Shown: positions 1 through 5,987, counted from the first letter of the stretch. The stretch: DNA of 6,253 nucleotides from Deferribacterales bacterium (GCA_025997275.1 BNUJ01000083.1:1-6253), one strand, 5' to 3'. Notes: a model not told the origin generated them from the letters alone. Translations and numbers: made by a program.

Positions 1-160
<160 letters not shown>

Positions 161-169
161 CACGCCCTT

Positions 170-191
170 CCCCCCCCCCCCCCCCCCCCCC
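170..191. repeat. Poly-C homopolymer run of 22 bases
   Basis: Twenty-two consecutive C residues separate the low-complexity leader from the first bacterial-looking reading frame. A run of this length is unstable in replication and sequencing, and can arise from homopolymer tailing during library preparation. It could mark the junction between non-bacterial or artefactual sequence on the left and genuine bacterial sequence on the right. Nothing in the following gene shows that it is a phase-variation tract. Confidence 0.95.
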
Positions 192-228
192 GCAGATGCA
201 GTAGTAGCGCACCTTTCGGACGTTTGCT

Positions 229-557
229 ATGCGTAAAGGACTTTTACGCTGGCTTAGTCCGAGTTTTCGCCGCATTGATGATATTAGTTTCCATGTCGGC
301 GATATAAAACGTCTCATTCGTGCGGAACACAGCAGGAACTCTGACTATACCACCGTGTGGGATGGCGAAATTAAATATGCCAATAGACTCTATGCTGAGA
401 TGCAAACGTTTGATATGGTTAATGCCTAAACGCTAACGACTTGCTATTCATAAAACCATTGATTGAAAGCTGGGAATTAGGCTATAAATTTCGCCTATTT
501 AAGGGCGACCCGTGCTCTATATTTTCGGAACTGGCACTAATCGCAGAGGTTGATTAA
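229..557 (+). pseudogene. Unrecognised gene, probably one protein of about 108 aa split by a frameshift near 427
   Basis: An ATG at 229 opens 66 codons (MRKGLLRWLSPSFRRIDDIS...) ending at TAA 427-429. Immediately after, another frame is open from 423 to TAA 555-557 and reads naturally (NANDLLFIKPLIESW, then ELGYKFRLFKGDP). It has no ATG of its own. Inserting one base near 427-429 would join the halves as ...DMVNA-x-NANDLLF.... I therefore read this as one small gene carrying a one-base deletion, either real decay or a sequencing error. The first half is basic and helical-looking with many Arg residues. No clear Shine-Dalgarno precedes the ATG, and an in-frame TAG at 205-207 bars a longer start. 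I recognise no family. It is convergent with rlmB, whose stop lies 39 bp downstream. The alternative is two unrelated spurious frames. Confidence 0.4.
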
Positions 558-596
558 AGTGAACTTACCCCCATAAGACGAGCAAACTTCATATTG

Positions 597-1280
597 TTAG
601 CTAAATAGTTCGTATAGGGCGATAGATGCACTCTGTGCCACATTTAGCGAGTCAAACCCGCTTGCCATCTCTATGCGCGCTATGCAGTCGGTAGCCTCAC
701 GCAGACTTTCACGGACACCATGCCCTTCCGCCCCCAGCACTAACGCTATTTTATCGTGTTTTTGTGCACGGACCTCTCTTAATGTCAGCTCGCCATCCAT
801 ATCACAGGCTATTACCTTGAAACCAAGTTTCTTTAGACGTGTGCATAGCACTGATAGGTTGGTTTCTTCTATAACCTTTGTATAAAAGATAGCTCCTGCA
901 CTAGCTTTGCATACTGCACCTGTAATGTGCGCCTGATTATAGCGCGGCACAGCAACGTAGTTTAATCCAAAGCAGTGAGATGAGCGGATAATCGCCCCAT
1001 AGTTGTGCGGGTCTTGGATTCTATCTAGCACCACAATTCCGCGTTCTTCTTTCAGAGCAATGGATGCTGAGTCTAGGCTTATTGTCGCTATGTCGGTCAC
1101 TTCAGCCGCAAGCCCCTGCGCTTCTCTGCCGAAACGTCCGTCAAACTCCTCTTTTCCCACTACACTAACAGGCAAGTTAAAGGTGGCATCGTATAGATTA
1201 GCACCTTTTTTAATGTATATGTGACTGGCTAGCCCGCATTTGACAGCCTCTAGGACGGTGTTTCTGCCGTAAGCTATCAC
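597..1280 (-). CDS. rlmB: SpoU/TrmH-family RNA 2'-O-ribose methyltransferase, RlmB-like
   Basis: Predicted AdoMet-dependent 2'-O-ribose methyltransferase; the RlmB branch modifies G2251 in the 23S rRNA peptidyl-transferase region. The protein is 227 aa, slightly shorter than typical RlmB (about 240-250). The N-terminal part (about residues 1-64) resembles the L30e-like substrate-binding domain: it opens with YGRNTVLEA and ends with AQGLAAEV, matching the family's HQGxxAxV element. The C-terminal part is the knotted SPOUT catalytic domain with all three SpoU motifs: NYGAIIRS (93-100, invariant Arg99), VLGAEGHGV (182-189, Glu185) and SLNVAQSASI (211-220, Asn213). The start is GTG, with AAGGGG 5 nt upstream. 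That GTG overlaps the TGA of transketolase (GTGA), so the gene is second in an operon and probably translationally coupled. The RlmB assignment rather than another SpoU MTase (TrmH, tRNA Gm18) rests on overall layout. Confidence 0.9.
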   Translation of the reverse strand: MIAYGRNTVLEAVKCGLASHIYIKKGANLYDATFNLPVSVVGKEEFDGRFGREAQGLAAEVTDIATISLDSASIALKEERGIVVLDRIQDPHNYGAIIRSSHCFGLNYVAVPRYNQAHITGAVCKASAGAIFYTKVIEETNLSVLCTRLKKLGFKVIACDMDGELTLREVRAQKHDKIALVLGAEGHGVRESLREATDCIARIEMASGFDSLNVAQSASIALYELFS

Positions 1281-3199
1281 AGATGCCCCTTGATTTTATT
1301 GGCAACGCTTTCAGAGTCCAGCCCCATCAGCTTTAATAGGTCATCAGGCTTGCCGGAATAGGAGTAGCCCTCTATCCCGAATGGCACAACATTGCAACGC
1401 TTGCCAGCACTTGCAAGCACCTCGCAGATAGTCGCATAAAGCCCAGTTTTATAGTAGTGGTCTTCATAAGTAAATATAATGCCCGCATCTGCCAGAGCTA
1501 AAATCTCATCTCTATTGATATAAGCGGGTGTGGGCGCGTTATAGACGGCAATCTTATCCTCGCCGACCAGCTCCCTTGCCTCTAATGCCCTGTATAGCAT
1601 ACCGCCGAATGCTACCAGTGGCAGTTGTCCCTTGCGAATAAGCTCTAATGCGCTATACTTGAACTTATAATTATCATCATAGTATGGTTTTCCGCTATCG
1701 TCTGTGATAATGGGTAGTGCTGAACGCCCCATTACCACGTGGTAGTTGCCGAACTGGCGCGTTACGTGGTCTATAAGGCGATAGGTTTGGTTAGGGTCAG
1801 CAGGCGCCAGCACCTTGAAACCGAATATATTGCGCATTAAACCTAGATAATCAACGCATTGGTGCGTGAGTCCATCTTCGCCGACGTCCACCCCTGCATG
1901 GGTTGAAACAACCTTTAGGTTAGTGCAGTTTATATCGTTCATACGTAGCTGGTTGTAGACTTCATCTACAGCGAACATCGTAAATGTAGAGAAAAATGGA
2001 ATAACACCATAAGCACTGACTGCGCCCGCCATAGCCGCTGCATGGTGTTCGCTGATACCGCATTGGAAGAAATTATTCGGGAAGTTCTTTGCTACATTAG
2101 CCGTTTTGACAGAGCTAGCGAGGTCGCAATCAAACACAGCTATCGGCGTTGCGCCTGCGACAGTTGCTCCTCTTGCCAGCTCTGCAAGTGCATCGCCATA
2201 AGCTGAGCGACAGTCTGTCTTAATATCCGTTGCATATAACTTTTGCGGTATTGCATGCAGGTTGACTTTATATGATAAGTCTTTCTTGTTTGTGGCACCG
2301 CCAGCTTGGATAGTTTTCTGTGCTTTAGCCCTCAATTCGCTATACTTATCCAGCTCAGATTCAAAACCTAACTCTTTCACTGCTTTAACATAATCGTCCT
2401 TTGAGAGTGGTGCGCCGTGATATTTGTTTTGGTTCTCCATAAATGAGACCCCGCGCCCCATAGTGGTATTAGCAAGGAGCATAACGGGCTTGTCTATCTG
2501 TTGCGCCTTGTGGATAGCCGCTACGATACCATTATAGTTATGTCCATCACACTCAAACGCTTCCCAGCCACCGGCGCGGTATTCTGCTATCAGGTCTTGG
2601 GGCATTACTTCACCCACGCTGCCAGAGATTTGCAGCCCGTTGTAGTCTATAATAGCTGTAATATTATTGAGCTTGAACTTCGCTGCAAAGCGAATTGCCT
2701 CTGAAATCTGTCCTTTCTGCTGTTCGCCATCACCCATTAGCACGTATATTGAGCTTTCAACATTCTTAATCCTATCAGCCACAGCTGCGCCACATGCAGC
2801 GGCTAACCCCTGCCCAAGATTACCAGTAGTCCACTCCACTCCCGGCAGATACCTTTCTATATGCCCTTGATATGAGCTACCAGCAAGGCGGAATGTTGAG
2901 ATAACATCATCTAGCGGGAAGAAATTGTTTATAGCGAGTGTTGAATATACGGCAGGGGAGATATGACCAATAGATACGAATATTTTGTCTCTGTCGGGAC
3001 TTTGAGAATTAGCATGGTTAATATTAGCGTATTTGTATAGGGTTAGTAGCACGTCAATGCTGCTCATAGAGCCGCCAGGGTGTCCGCTAGCGGCAAGGGT
3101 TGTCATGGTGATAATAGCATGCCTACACCGCCGTGCGGCATCGGCGAGTTCGCCCTGCTCAGTGGCGGTAATTGAAACTGGGAAGTATGTGAACGGCAT
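1277..3199 (-). CDS. tkt: Transketolase, full-length single chain
   Basis: Thiamine-diphosphate enzyme moving two-carbon ketol units between sugar phosphates in the non-oxidative pentose phosphate and Calvin-type pathways; cytosolic. From the ATG at 3199 it is 640 aa, normal for the family. Visible motifs: GHPGGS (39-44), the ThDP/metal motif starting GDGE (156-159) and ending at Asn187 in DYN, and a pyrimidine-domain GISEHH with the probable catalytic Glu384. THAGVDVGEDGLTHQ (433-447) is the expected substrate/cofactor segment, and a C-terminal domain follows from about 520. An upstream in-frame TTG at 3229 would add 10 residues, but GGAGGG lies inside that extension 7 nt before the ATG, so I choose the ATG. 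DXP synthase is less likely because ASGHPGG and THxGxxxGEDGxTHQ are transketolase forms. It is first in an operon with rlmB, overlapping it by 4 nt. A mix of AGR and CGN arginine codons contrasts with the toxin region. Confidence 0.95.
   Translation of the reverse strand: MPFTYFPVSITATEQGELADAARRCRHAIITMTTLAASGHPGGSMSSIDVLLTLYKYANINHANSQSPDRDKIFVSIGHISPAVYSTLAINNFFPLDDVISTFRLAGSSYQGHIERYLPGVEWTTGNLGQGLAAACGAAVADRIKNVESSIYVLMGDGEQQKGQISEAIRFAAKFKLNNITAIIDYNGLQISGSVGEVMPQDLIAEYRAGGWEAFECDGHNYNGIVAAIHKAQQIDKPVMLLANTTMGRGVSFMENQNKYHGAPLSKDDYVKAVKELGFESELDKYSELRAKAQKTIQAGGATNKKDLSYKVNLHAIPQKLYATDIKTDCRSAYGDALAELARGATVAGATPIAVFDCDLASSVKTANVAKNFPNNFFQCGISEHHAAAMAGAVSAYGVIPFFSTFTMFAVDEVYNQLRMNDINCTNLKVVSTHAGVDVGEDGLTHQCVDYLGLMRNIFGFKVLAPADPNQTYRLIDHVTRQFGNYHVVMGRSALPIITDDSGKPYYDDNYKFKYSALELIRKGQLPLVAFGGMLYRALEARELVGEDKIAVYNAPTPAYINRDEILALADAGIIFTYEDHYYKTGLYATICEVLASAGKRCNVVPFGIEGYSYSGKPDDLLKLMGLDSESVANKIKGHL
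1286..1291 (-). promoter_or_regulatory. Ribosome binding site for rlmB inside the end of tkt
   Basis: On the minus strand AAGGGG lies 5 nt before the GTG start at 1280-1278, within the last codons of transketolase. It supports the GTG start and reinitiation or coupled translation across the GTGA overlap. Confidence 0.65.
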
Positions 3200-3206
3200 A
3201 GACGTA

Positions 3207-3212
3207 CCCTCC
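3207..3212 (-). promoter_or_regulatory. Shine-Dalgarno GGAGGG for transketolase; decides the start
   Basis: Minus-strand GGAGGG sits 7 nt before the ATG at 3199-3197. Because it would be inside the coding region if translation began at the TTG at 3229, it argues for the shorter 640-aa product. Confidence 0.85.
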
Positions 3213-3230
3213 AGATAAAACTGACTCAAG

Positions 3231-3257
3231 TTTATAACTTTACAGAGAGCAAGTCAA
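3231..3257 (-). promoter_or_regulatory. Probable sigma-70-type promoter of the tkt-rlmB operon
   Basis: Minus strand: TTGACT (3257-3252) as -35 and TATAAA (3236-3231) as -10, 15 nt apart. TAAACT, 2 nt further on, would give a 17-nt spacer with a weaker -10. It lies about 32 nt upstream of the tkt start. The elements are good matches but the spacing is imperfect; not confirmed. Confidence 0.5.
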
Positions 3258-3457
3258 TTTTTTTGTTCACACTCGCCCGACTCATTTTTTGTCCTCATAT
3301 CAGACAGAGTGAAAACGCTCACGAGTGCTTGCTAGATAGCGTTCAGTCATAAGAATACTGTAGTGTCCTAATTGCCAACCTGCTCTATACTGGCGAAATG
3401 GAGCAGGAATTAGAGGAAATAGTGCATAATGGCAAACCGGAAACGGCTAAAATATTG
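3258..3457. other. Intergenic region between divergent operons, with two short inverted repeats
   Basis: There is no convincing gene in this stretch. It holds two T runs (3257-3264, 3284-3290). Two imperfectly placed inverted repeats are visible: AACGCT (3314-3319) with AGCGTT (3338-3343), and CCTGCTC (3379-3385) with GAGCAGG (3401-3407). The second ends about 50 nt upstream of the toxin-module -35. Either could be an operator or chance; neither is repeated upstream of the second module, which weakens an operator role. No terminator or RNA gene was recognised. Confidence 0.35.
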
Positions 3458-3469
3458 TTGACGCTATAA
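3398..3469 (+). CDS. Possible 23-aa peptide or gene remnant upstream of the first toxin module
   Basis: The frame from ATG 3398 to TAA 3467-3469 reads MEQELEEIVHNGKPETAKIL plus three residues. The frame stays open upstream to 3353 with protein-like residues (VLIANLLYTGE). There is no Shine-Dalgarno before the ATG. It overlaps the -35 element of the antitoxin promoter. It may be the C-terminal scrap of a lost gene, or chance. Not recognised. Confidence 0.2.
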   Translation: MEQELEEIVHNGKPETAKILLTL

Positions 3470-3487
3470 GTAGGGATATGGTATAAT
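3458..3487 (+). promoter_or_regulatory. Strong promoter of toxin-antitoxin module 1 (extended -10)
   Basis: TTGACG (3458-3463) as -35, an 18-nt spacer, and a consensus TATAAT (3482-3487) preceded by TGG, i.e. an extended -10 motif. The predicted start near 3494 falls at the Shine-Dalgarno, giving a leader of only about 11 nt. The elements are read directly; promoter activity is inferred. Confidence 0.8.
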
Positions 3488-3494
3488 ACGGGAC

Positions 3495-3501
3495 GAGGTG
3501 A
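3495..3501 (+). promoter_or_regulatory. Shine-Dalgarno of antitoxin 1 at the extreme 5' end of the transcript
   Basis: GAGGTGA lies 3 nt before the ATG at 3505; the same sequence and spacing recur at 4380-4386 before the second antitoxin. Given the promoter position, the site would sit at the very start of the mRNA. Confidence 0.75.
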
Positions 3502-3504
3502 TTT

Positions 3505-3843
3505 ATGAGTAATAGAGCTATCGGAAACACGGCACTAGCACTGGACAACAACGACTATGTAGAACCAGTGAAAAACGAAACCACAAAGACAGAGGCAGAC
3601 CTAAACGCAGAGGCGTATTTAGACGCAGAAAGGGCTAGAAGTAATATAACGGGTATGCTAGGCATTACAGCACGTTTGGAAATGGCGGCAGAGGACAGGG
3701 GCGATTTACAAGAGGCGGAAAGGCTAGCAAAAGAGGGAATGGAATACCAAAGGTTGTTAGAAACAACCTACGACCCCGAAGTCAAGAAGTATATCAACAC
3801 TGTATTAGTGGAAAGGTATAGAGAATATGCAAAAAGAATATAA
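3505..3843 (+). CDS. Putative antitoxin of module 1 (partner of a truncated zeta toxin)
   Basis: A 112-aa hydrophilic protein with no recognised domain. Residues 1-42 are polar and probably extended; from about 43 the sequence is highly charged and looks helical (ARSNITGMLGITARLEMAAE, then repeated Glu/Arg/Leu spacing), with a shared YDPEV(K/E)KYI segment near the end. There is no obvious HTH and no signal peptide. Antitoxin identity is inferred from position: it is directly upstream of the zeta gene, overlaps it by 17 nt, is duplicated with it, and shares its promoter. It does not look like classical epsilon (about 90 aa) or PezA (HTH plus C-terminal domain), so it may be a distinct antitoxin family. 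Nine of ten arginine codons are AGA/AGG, unlike the mixed use in transketolase, consistent with foreign origin. The start is fixed by GAGGTGA. Confidence 0.75.
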   Translation: MSNRAIGNTALALDNNDYVEPVKNETTKTEADLNAEAYLDAERARSNITGMLGITARLEMAAEDRGDLQEAERLAKEGMEYQRLLETTYDPEVKKYINTVLVERYREYAKRI

Positions 3844-4327
3844 GCTCTCCAAAGAGGAACTAGACAGGGTATATAACAAGATACGTCTTAGATTTTTAGT
3901 AGGCAGAACACGTCCGCTCAATGGCGAACAACCGCTATATGTTGTCCTTGCTGGACAACCGGGCGCAGGTAAAACCAACGTCTCCGAAAGGACAGGGGAC
4001 GAGATTAAACGAAGTGGGAATAACTTCGTATTAGCAGACCTTGACAACTTTAGAGAATTCCACCCTAACTATGAACGTGCATACAAGGAACAGGGTAGAG
4101 ACGCTAGCAAATATAATCACGAGGATGCAGGTATATGGAACAATAGGCTAATAAAAGAGGCGATGGAGAATGGCTATAATATCATAACAGAGGGAACGTT
4201 TAGAAATGAAGGTTCTTTCTCTTTAAGCATACAGACTAGCCCCCGAAAGGGGGCTTTTCTGTTGCAAGCGCAAGCGTCAACTAAAAATGCGCACTTCAAA
4301 AAAGAAAAACAACTAAAAAAAGCATAA
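3827..4327 (+). pseudogene. Zeta-toxin homologue truncated after the TEGTFR motif, with an unrelated tail
   Basis: Residues 1-128 match the N-terminal half of the full toxin downstream: Walker A GQPGAGKT (43-50, Lys49), LDNFREFHPNY with the presumed catalytic-base Asp73, and TEGTFR (121-126). Homology then ends abruptly, and 38 unrelated Lys- and Ser-rich residues run to TAA 4325-4327. The region carrying the two arginines needed for phosphate transfer in zeta/PezT (present in the other copy as Arg164 and Arg176) is missing. Kinase activity is therefore unlikely, although ATP binding could survive. The start overlaps the antitoxin by 17 nt, behind only a weak GAAAGG site. A Rho-independent terminator lies inside the frame at 4238-4258, before the stop. 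The loss reflects deletion rather than frameshift, since no later zeta sequence is found between 4210 and 4343. It may be a dead relic or a decoy. Confidence 0.85.
4238..4258 (+). terminator. Rho-independent terminator inside the truncated toxin frame
   Basis: AGCCCCC (4238-4244) and GGGGGCT (4249-4255) form a perfect 7-bp GC-rich stem closed by a GAAA tetraloop and followed by TTT then CTGTT. The T tract is short but the stem is strong. It would end the module 1 transcript near 4260, about 65 nt short of the toxin frame's stop codon. The opposite strand has no T tract. Confidence 0.8.
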
Positions 4328-4343
4328 AATAACTGAAAACTGA

Positions 4344-4372
4344 TTGACTATATAAAGCTGTTGTTGTAGAAT
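4344..4372 (+). promoter_or_regulatory. Promoter of toxin-antitoxin module 2
   Basis: TTGACT (4344-4349) as -35, a 17-nt spacer, and TAGAAT (4367-4372) as -10. The -10 ends 17 nt before the ATG, exactly as in module 1. The preceding terminator and this promoter make module 2 an independent transcription unit. Its -10 matches the consensus less well and lacks the TGn extension. Confidence 0.75.
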
Positions 4373-4389
4373 AAGAAACGAGGTGATTT

Positions 4390-4734
4390 ATGAGTAATAG
4401 AGCTATCGGAAACACGGCACTAGCACTGGACGACAACGACTATGTAGAACCAGTGAAAAACGAAACCACAAAGACAGAGGCAGACCTAAACGCAGAGGCG
4501 TATTTAGACGCAGAAGTGGCTAGAAGTATTATAACGACTTTGCTGGGCGTTACGGCACGTGTGAGTATGGCGGAGGAAAAAAGGGGCAATTTACAAGAGG
4601 CAGAAAGGTTAGATAAGGAAATGGAGAAATACCGCATATTGCGGGACACGCAATACGACCCCGAAGTAGAGAAGTATATTATTAACGTATTGCCAGCAAG
4701 GAGAGACGAATTATATGCAAGAAACCTCATATAA
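4390..4734 (+). CDS. Putative antitoxin of module 2 (partner of the full zeta toxin)
   Basis: A 114-aa paralogue of the protein at 3505-3843. Residues 1-42 are identical except Asn15 to Asp; residues 43-114 share only about half their positions, with conserved ARS-I, LG-TAR, NLQEAERL and YDPEVEKYI. The body is charged and probably helical, cytosolic, with no recognised domain. It overlaps the toxin start by 20 nt, and the toxin's AAGGAG ribosome site lies within its last codons, so translation of the two is probably coupled. The role as antitoxin is inferred from gene order and duplication, not from family recognition. The start is set by GAGGTGA 3 nt upstream, as in module 1. If antitoxin, it would be expected to block the ATP or UDP-GlcNAc site of zeta, as epsilon does, but nothing in the sequence shows the mode of binding. 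Confidence 0.75.
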   Translation: MSNRAIGNTALALDDNDYVEPVKNETTKTEADLNAEAYLDAEVARSIITTLLGVTARVSMAEEKRGNLQEAERLDKEMEKYRILRDTQYDPEVEKYIINVLPARRDELYARNLI

Positions 4735-5725
4735 GCTGTCCAAAGAGGAACTAGACGAGGTATATAACAAGAAAATACGTCCCGAACTATCAGGCAGAAC
4801 ACGTCCGCTCAATGGCGAACAACCGCTATTCGTTGTCCTTGCTGGACAACCGGGTGCAGGTAAAACCAACGTCTCTAAAATGACAGGGGACGAGATTAAA
4901 CAAAGTGGCAATAACTTCGTATTAGCGGATGCCGACAACTTCAGAGCATACCACCCTCACTATGAACGTGCATACAAAGAACAGGGCAGAGACGCTAGCA
5001 AATATACACACGAGGATGTGGGTATATGGAACGAGCGACTAATAAAAGAGGCGGGGGCAAACGGCTATAATATCATAACAGAGGGAACGTTAAGAAATGA
5101 GAGCCATTTAGAGAAGTTAAGGCAAGCAAGGGCGGCAGGTTATAAAGTAGTAGTAAAAATAATAGCCCAAAGTCCTATAATTAGTGGGTTAAACATTCAC
5201 AGACGTTTTGAGGGACAGCTTGCGAGCGGGGAGTGCGCCCGCTACGTAACAAAGGAAACGCACGATGTAGCCGTTAGTGGTATGTTAGAAACTTTGCCTG
5301 TTTTATTGAAAGAGAAGTGTTTTGATAAGATAGAGATATACGATAGAACCTATAAAAACAACAAACTTATTTATTCTTGCACTAGGGACGACCCACAGGC
5401 ACACATTGACAAGGCAACAGACGTTGTAAGGACAGAGCAGTTAAAACCTCTAACACAAGAGGAAAGAACAAGGCACATCGCAGACGCAAACAAAATATTA
5501 GAGACTATGCGGGAACGGGAAGACCTAGACCCTTACAATAGGGACAAAATCAATAAAAACAGCACTCCCGTGAAACTGGAAATAAACAGCCTAAAGCAAA
5601 TCGTTGAACGGGGCGCAGAGCGAACCCTTATTGAAACATCACAGAACACCCTAGCAGACCAGCGACTAGAGAGCGAGAAACAACAAGCAAGAGCCAGCAA
5701 AAGCAGAAACAACGGACGAGAATAA
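4715..5725 (+). CDS. Zeta/PezT-family toxin (UDP-N-acetylglucosamine kinase), complete
   Basis: Predicted ATP-dependent kinase that 3'-phosphorylates UDP-GlcNAc and starves peptidoglycan synthesis; intracellular. Of 336 aa, about 38-215 match zeta/PezT. Walker A is GQPGAGKT (44-51, Lys50). ADADNFRAYHPHY carries Asp74, equivalent to the catalytic-base Asp67 of zeta, and TEGTLR (122-127) has Glu123. HRRFEGQ (162-168) and ARYVTKETHD (175-184) supply Arg164 and Arg176, equivalents of Arg158 and Arg171 of zeta. IEIYDRT (207-213) ends the fold. All catalytic residues are present, so it is probably active. Residues about 225-336 form a charged, probably helical tail (much Lys, Arg, Glu, Gln) that makes it longer than zeta (about 287) or PezT (about 253). 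The start has AAGGAGAG 9 nt upstream and overlaps the antitoxin by 20 nt. A plasmid-stability or defence role is possible but not shown. Confidence 0.92.
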   Translation: MQETSYKLSKEELDEVYNKKIRPELSGRTRPLNGEQPLFVVLAGQPGAGKTNVSKMTGDEIKQSGNNFVLADADNFRAYHPHYERAYKEQGRDASKYTHEDVGIWNERLIKEAGANGYNIITEGTLRNESHLEKLRQARAAGYKVVVKIIAQSPIISGLNIHRRFEGQLASGECARYVTKETHDVAVSGMLETLPVLLKEKCFDKIEIYDRTYKNNKLIYSCTRDDPQAHIDKATDVVRTEQLKPLTQEERTRHIADANKILETMREREDLDPYNRDKINKNSTPVKLEINSLKQIVERGAERTLIETSQNTLADQRLESEKQQARASKSRNNGRE

Positions 5726-5751
5726 AACCCAACCCAATCTAAAAAACCTTG

Positions 5752-5784
5752 CCCTCTGTATATAGGATATATAGGGGTATTTTT
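5752..5784 (+). terminator. Weak possible terminator after the full toxin gene
   Basis: CCCT (5752-5755) pairs with AGGG (5773-5776), and TATAT (5759-5763) with ATATA (5767-5771), around an AGG loop with a small internal loop. A T run follows at 5780-5784. It sits 26 nt after the toxin stop, where a terminator is expected, but the stem is AT-rich and broken. Confidence 0.35.
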
Positions 5785-5805
5785 ATGTCATTATGGAGGT
5801 GTTTT

Positions 5806-5894
5806 ATGGGTAGCGCAACGGCATTAAAAACTTTTCAGAAGCTTACGGTCGGATAGGGAGCTATGCTCTGCTATTATTAAGAATAGCACGATAG
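5806..5894 (+). pseudogene. Small gene remnant with a good ribosome site, apparently frameshifted
   Basis: GGAGGTG (5795-5801) is well placed before ATG 5806, whose own frame gives only 16 codons (MGSATALKTFQKLTVG, TAG 5854-5856). At the A5 run (5826-5830) a shift of -1 continues as NFSEAYGRIGSYALLLLRIA plus one Arg, to TAG 5892-5894, giving about 29 residues. A third frame then stays open to TGA 5957-5959 with protein-like text (IDRLVKNLGVCYRIQGYG). This looks like the decayed 5' end of a gene, or a noisy read. A 7-bp hairpin, TGCTATT (5869-5875) with AATAGCA (5882-5888), lies inside. Family not recognised; it could also be chance. Confidence 0.25.
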
Positions 5895-5987
5895 ACAGGC
5901 TTGTAAAGAACTTGGGGGTTTGTTATAGAATACAAGGTTACGGCAACTCCAACTTTTGAGAAGAGGATAGTCTGAAACGCCTATAAG

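Larger units (their letters stand above)
3493..5100 (+). repeat. Direct duplication of an antitoxin-toxin unit (about 3493-4209 and 4378-5100)
   Basis: Unit 1 (3493 to about 4209) and unit 2 (4378 to about 5100) are direct copies offset by 885-891 nt. Identity is uneven. The first 138 nt (3493-3630 against 4378-4515) differ at a single base that I can see. The rest of the antitoxin gene is clearly diverged, with roughly half the residues shared. The toxin N-terminal halves match at about 86 percent of residues from GRTRP onward. Homology stops sharply just after the TEGT(F/L)RNE codons. The promoters are also related (TTGAC...ATAA), differing by one nt in spacing. Confidence 0.9.

Noticed and set aside
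673..1224. Plus-strand open frames (673-885 and 1003-1224) within the methyltransferase region
   Set aside because: They are antisense shadows of rlmB, with low-complexity Ser/Arg translations and no ribosome sites.
2501..3218. Plus-strand open frames opposite transketolase (2501-2704, 2667-2870, 3033-3218)
   Set aside because: They are antisense to a well-conserved transketolase; the translations show no family resemblance.
3199..3229. Longer transketolase starting at TTG 3229
   Set aside because: GGAGGG lies inside this extension at the right distance from the ATG at 3199, and the added residues do not look like a transketolase N-terminus.
3805..4938. Minus-strand frames opposite the toxin modules (3805-4047, 4440-4802, 4711-4938)
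   Set aside because: The similar antisense frames in both copies simply reflect the direct duplication; no start signals are seen and composition is biased.
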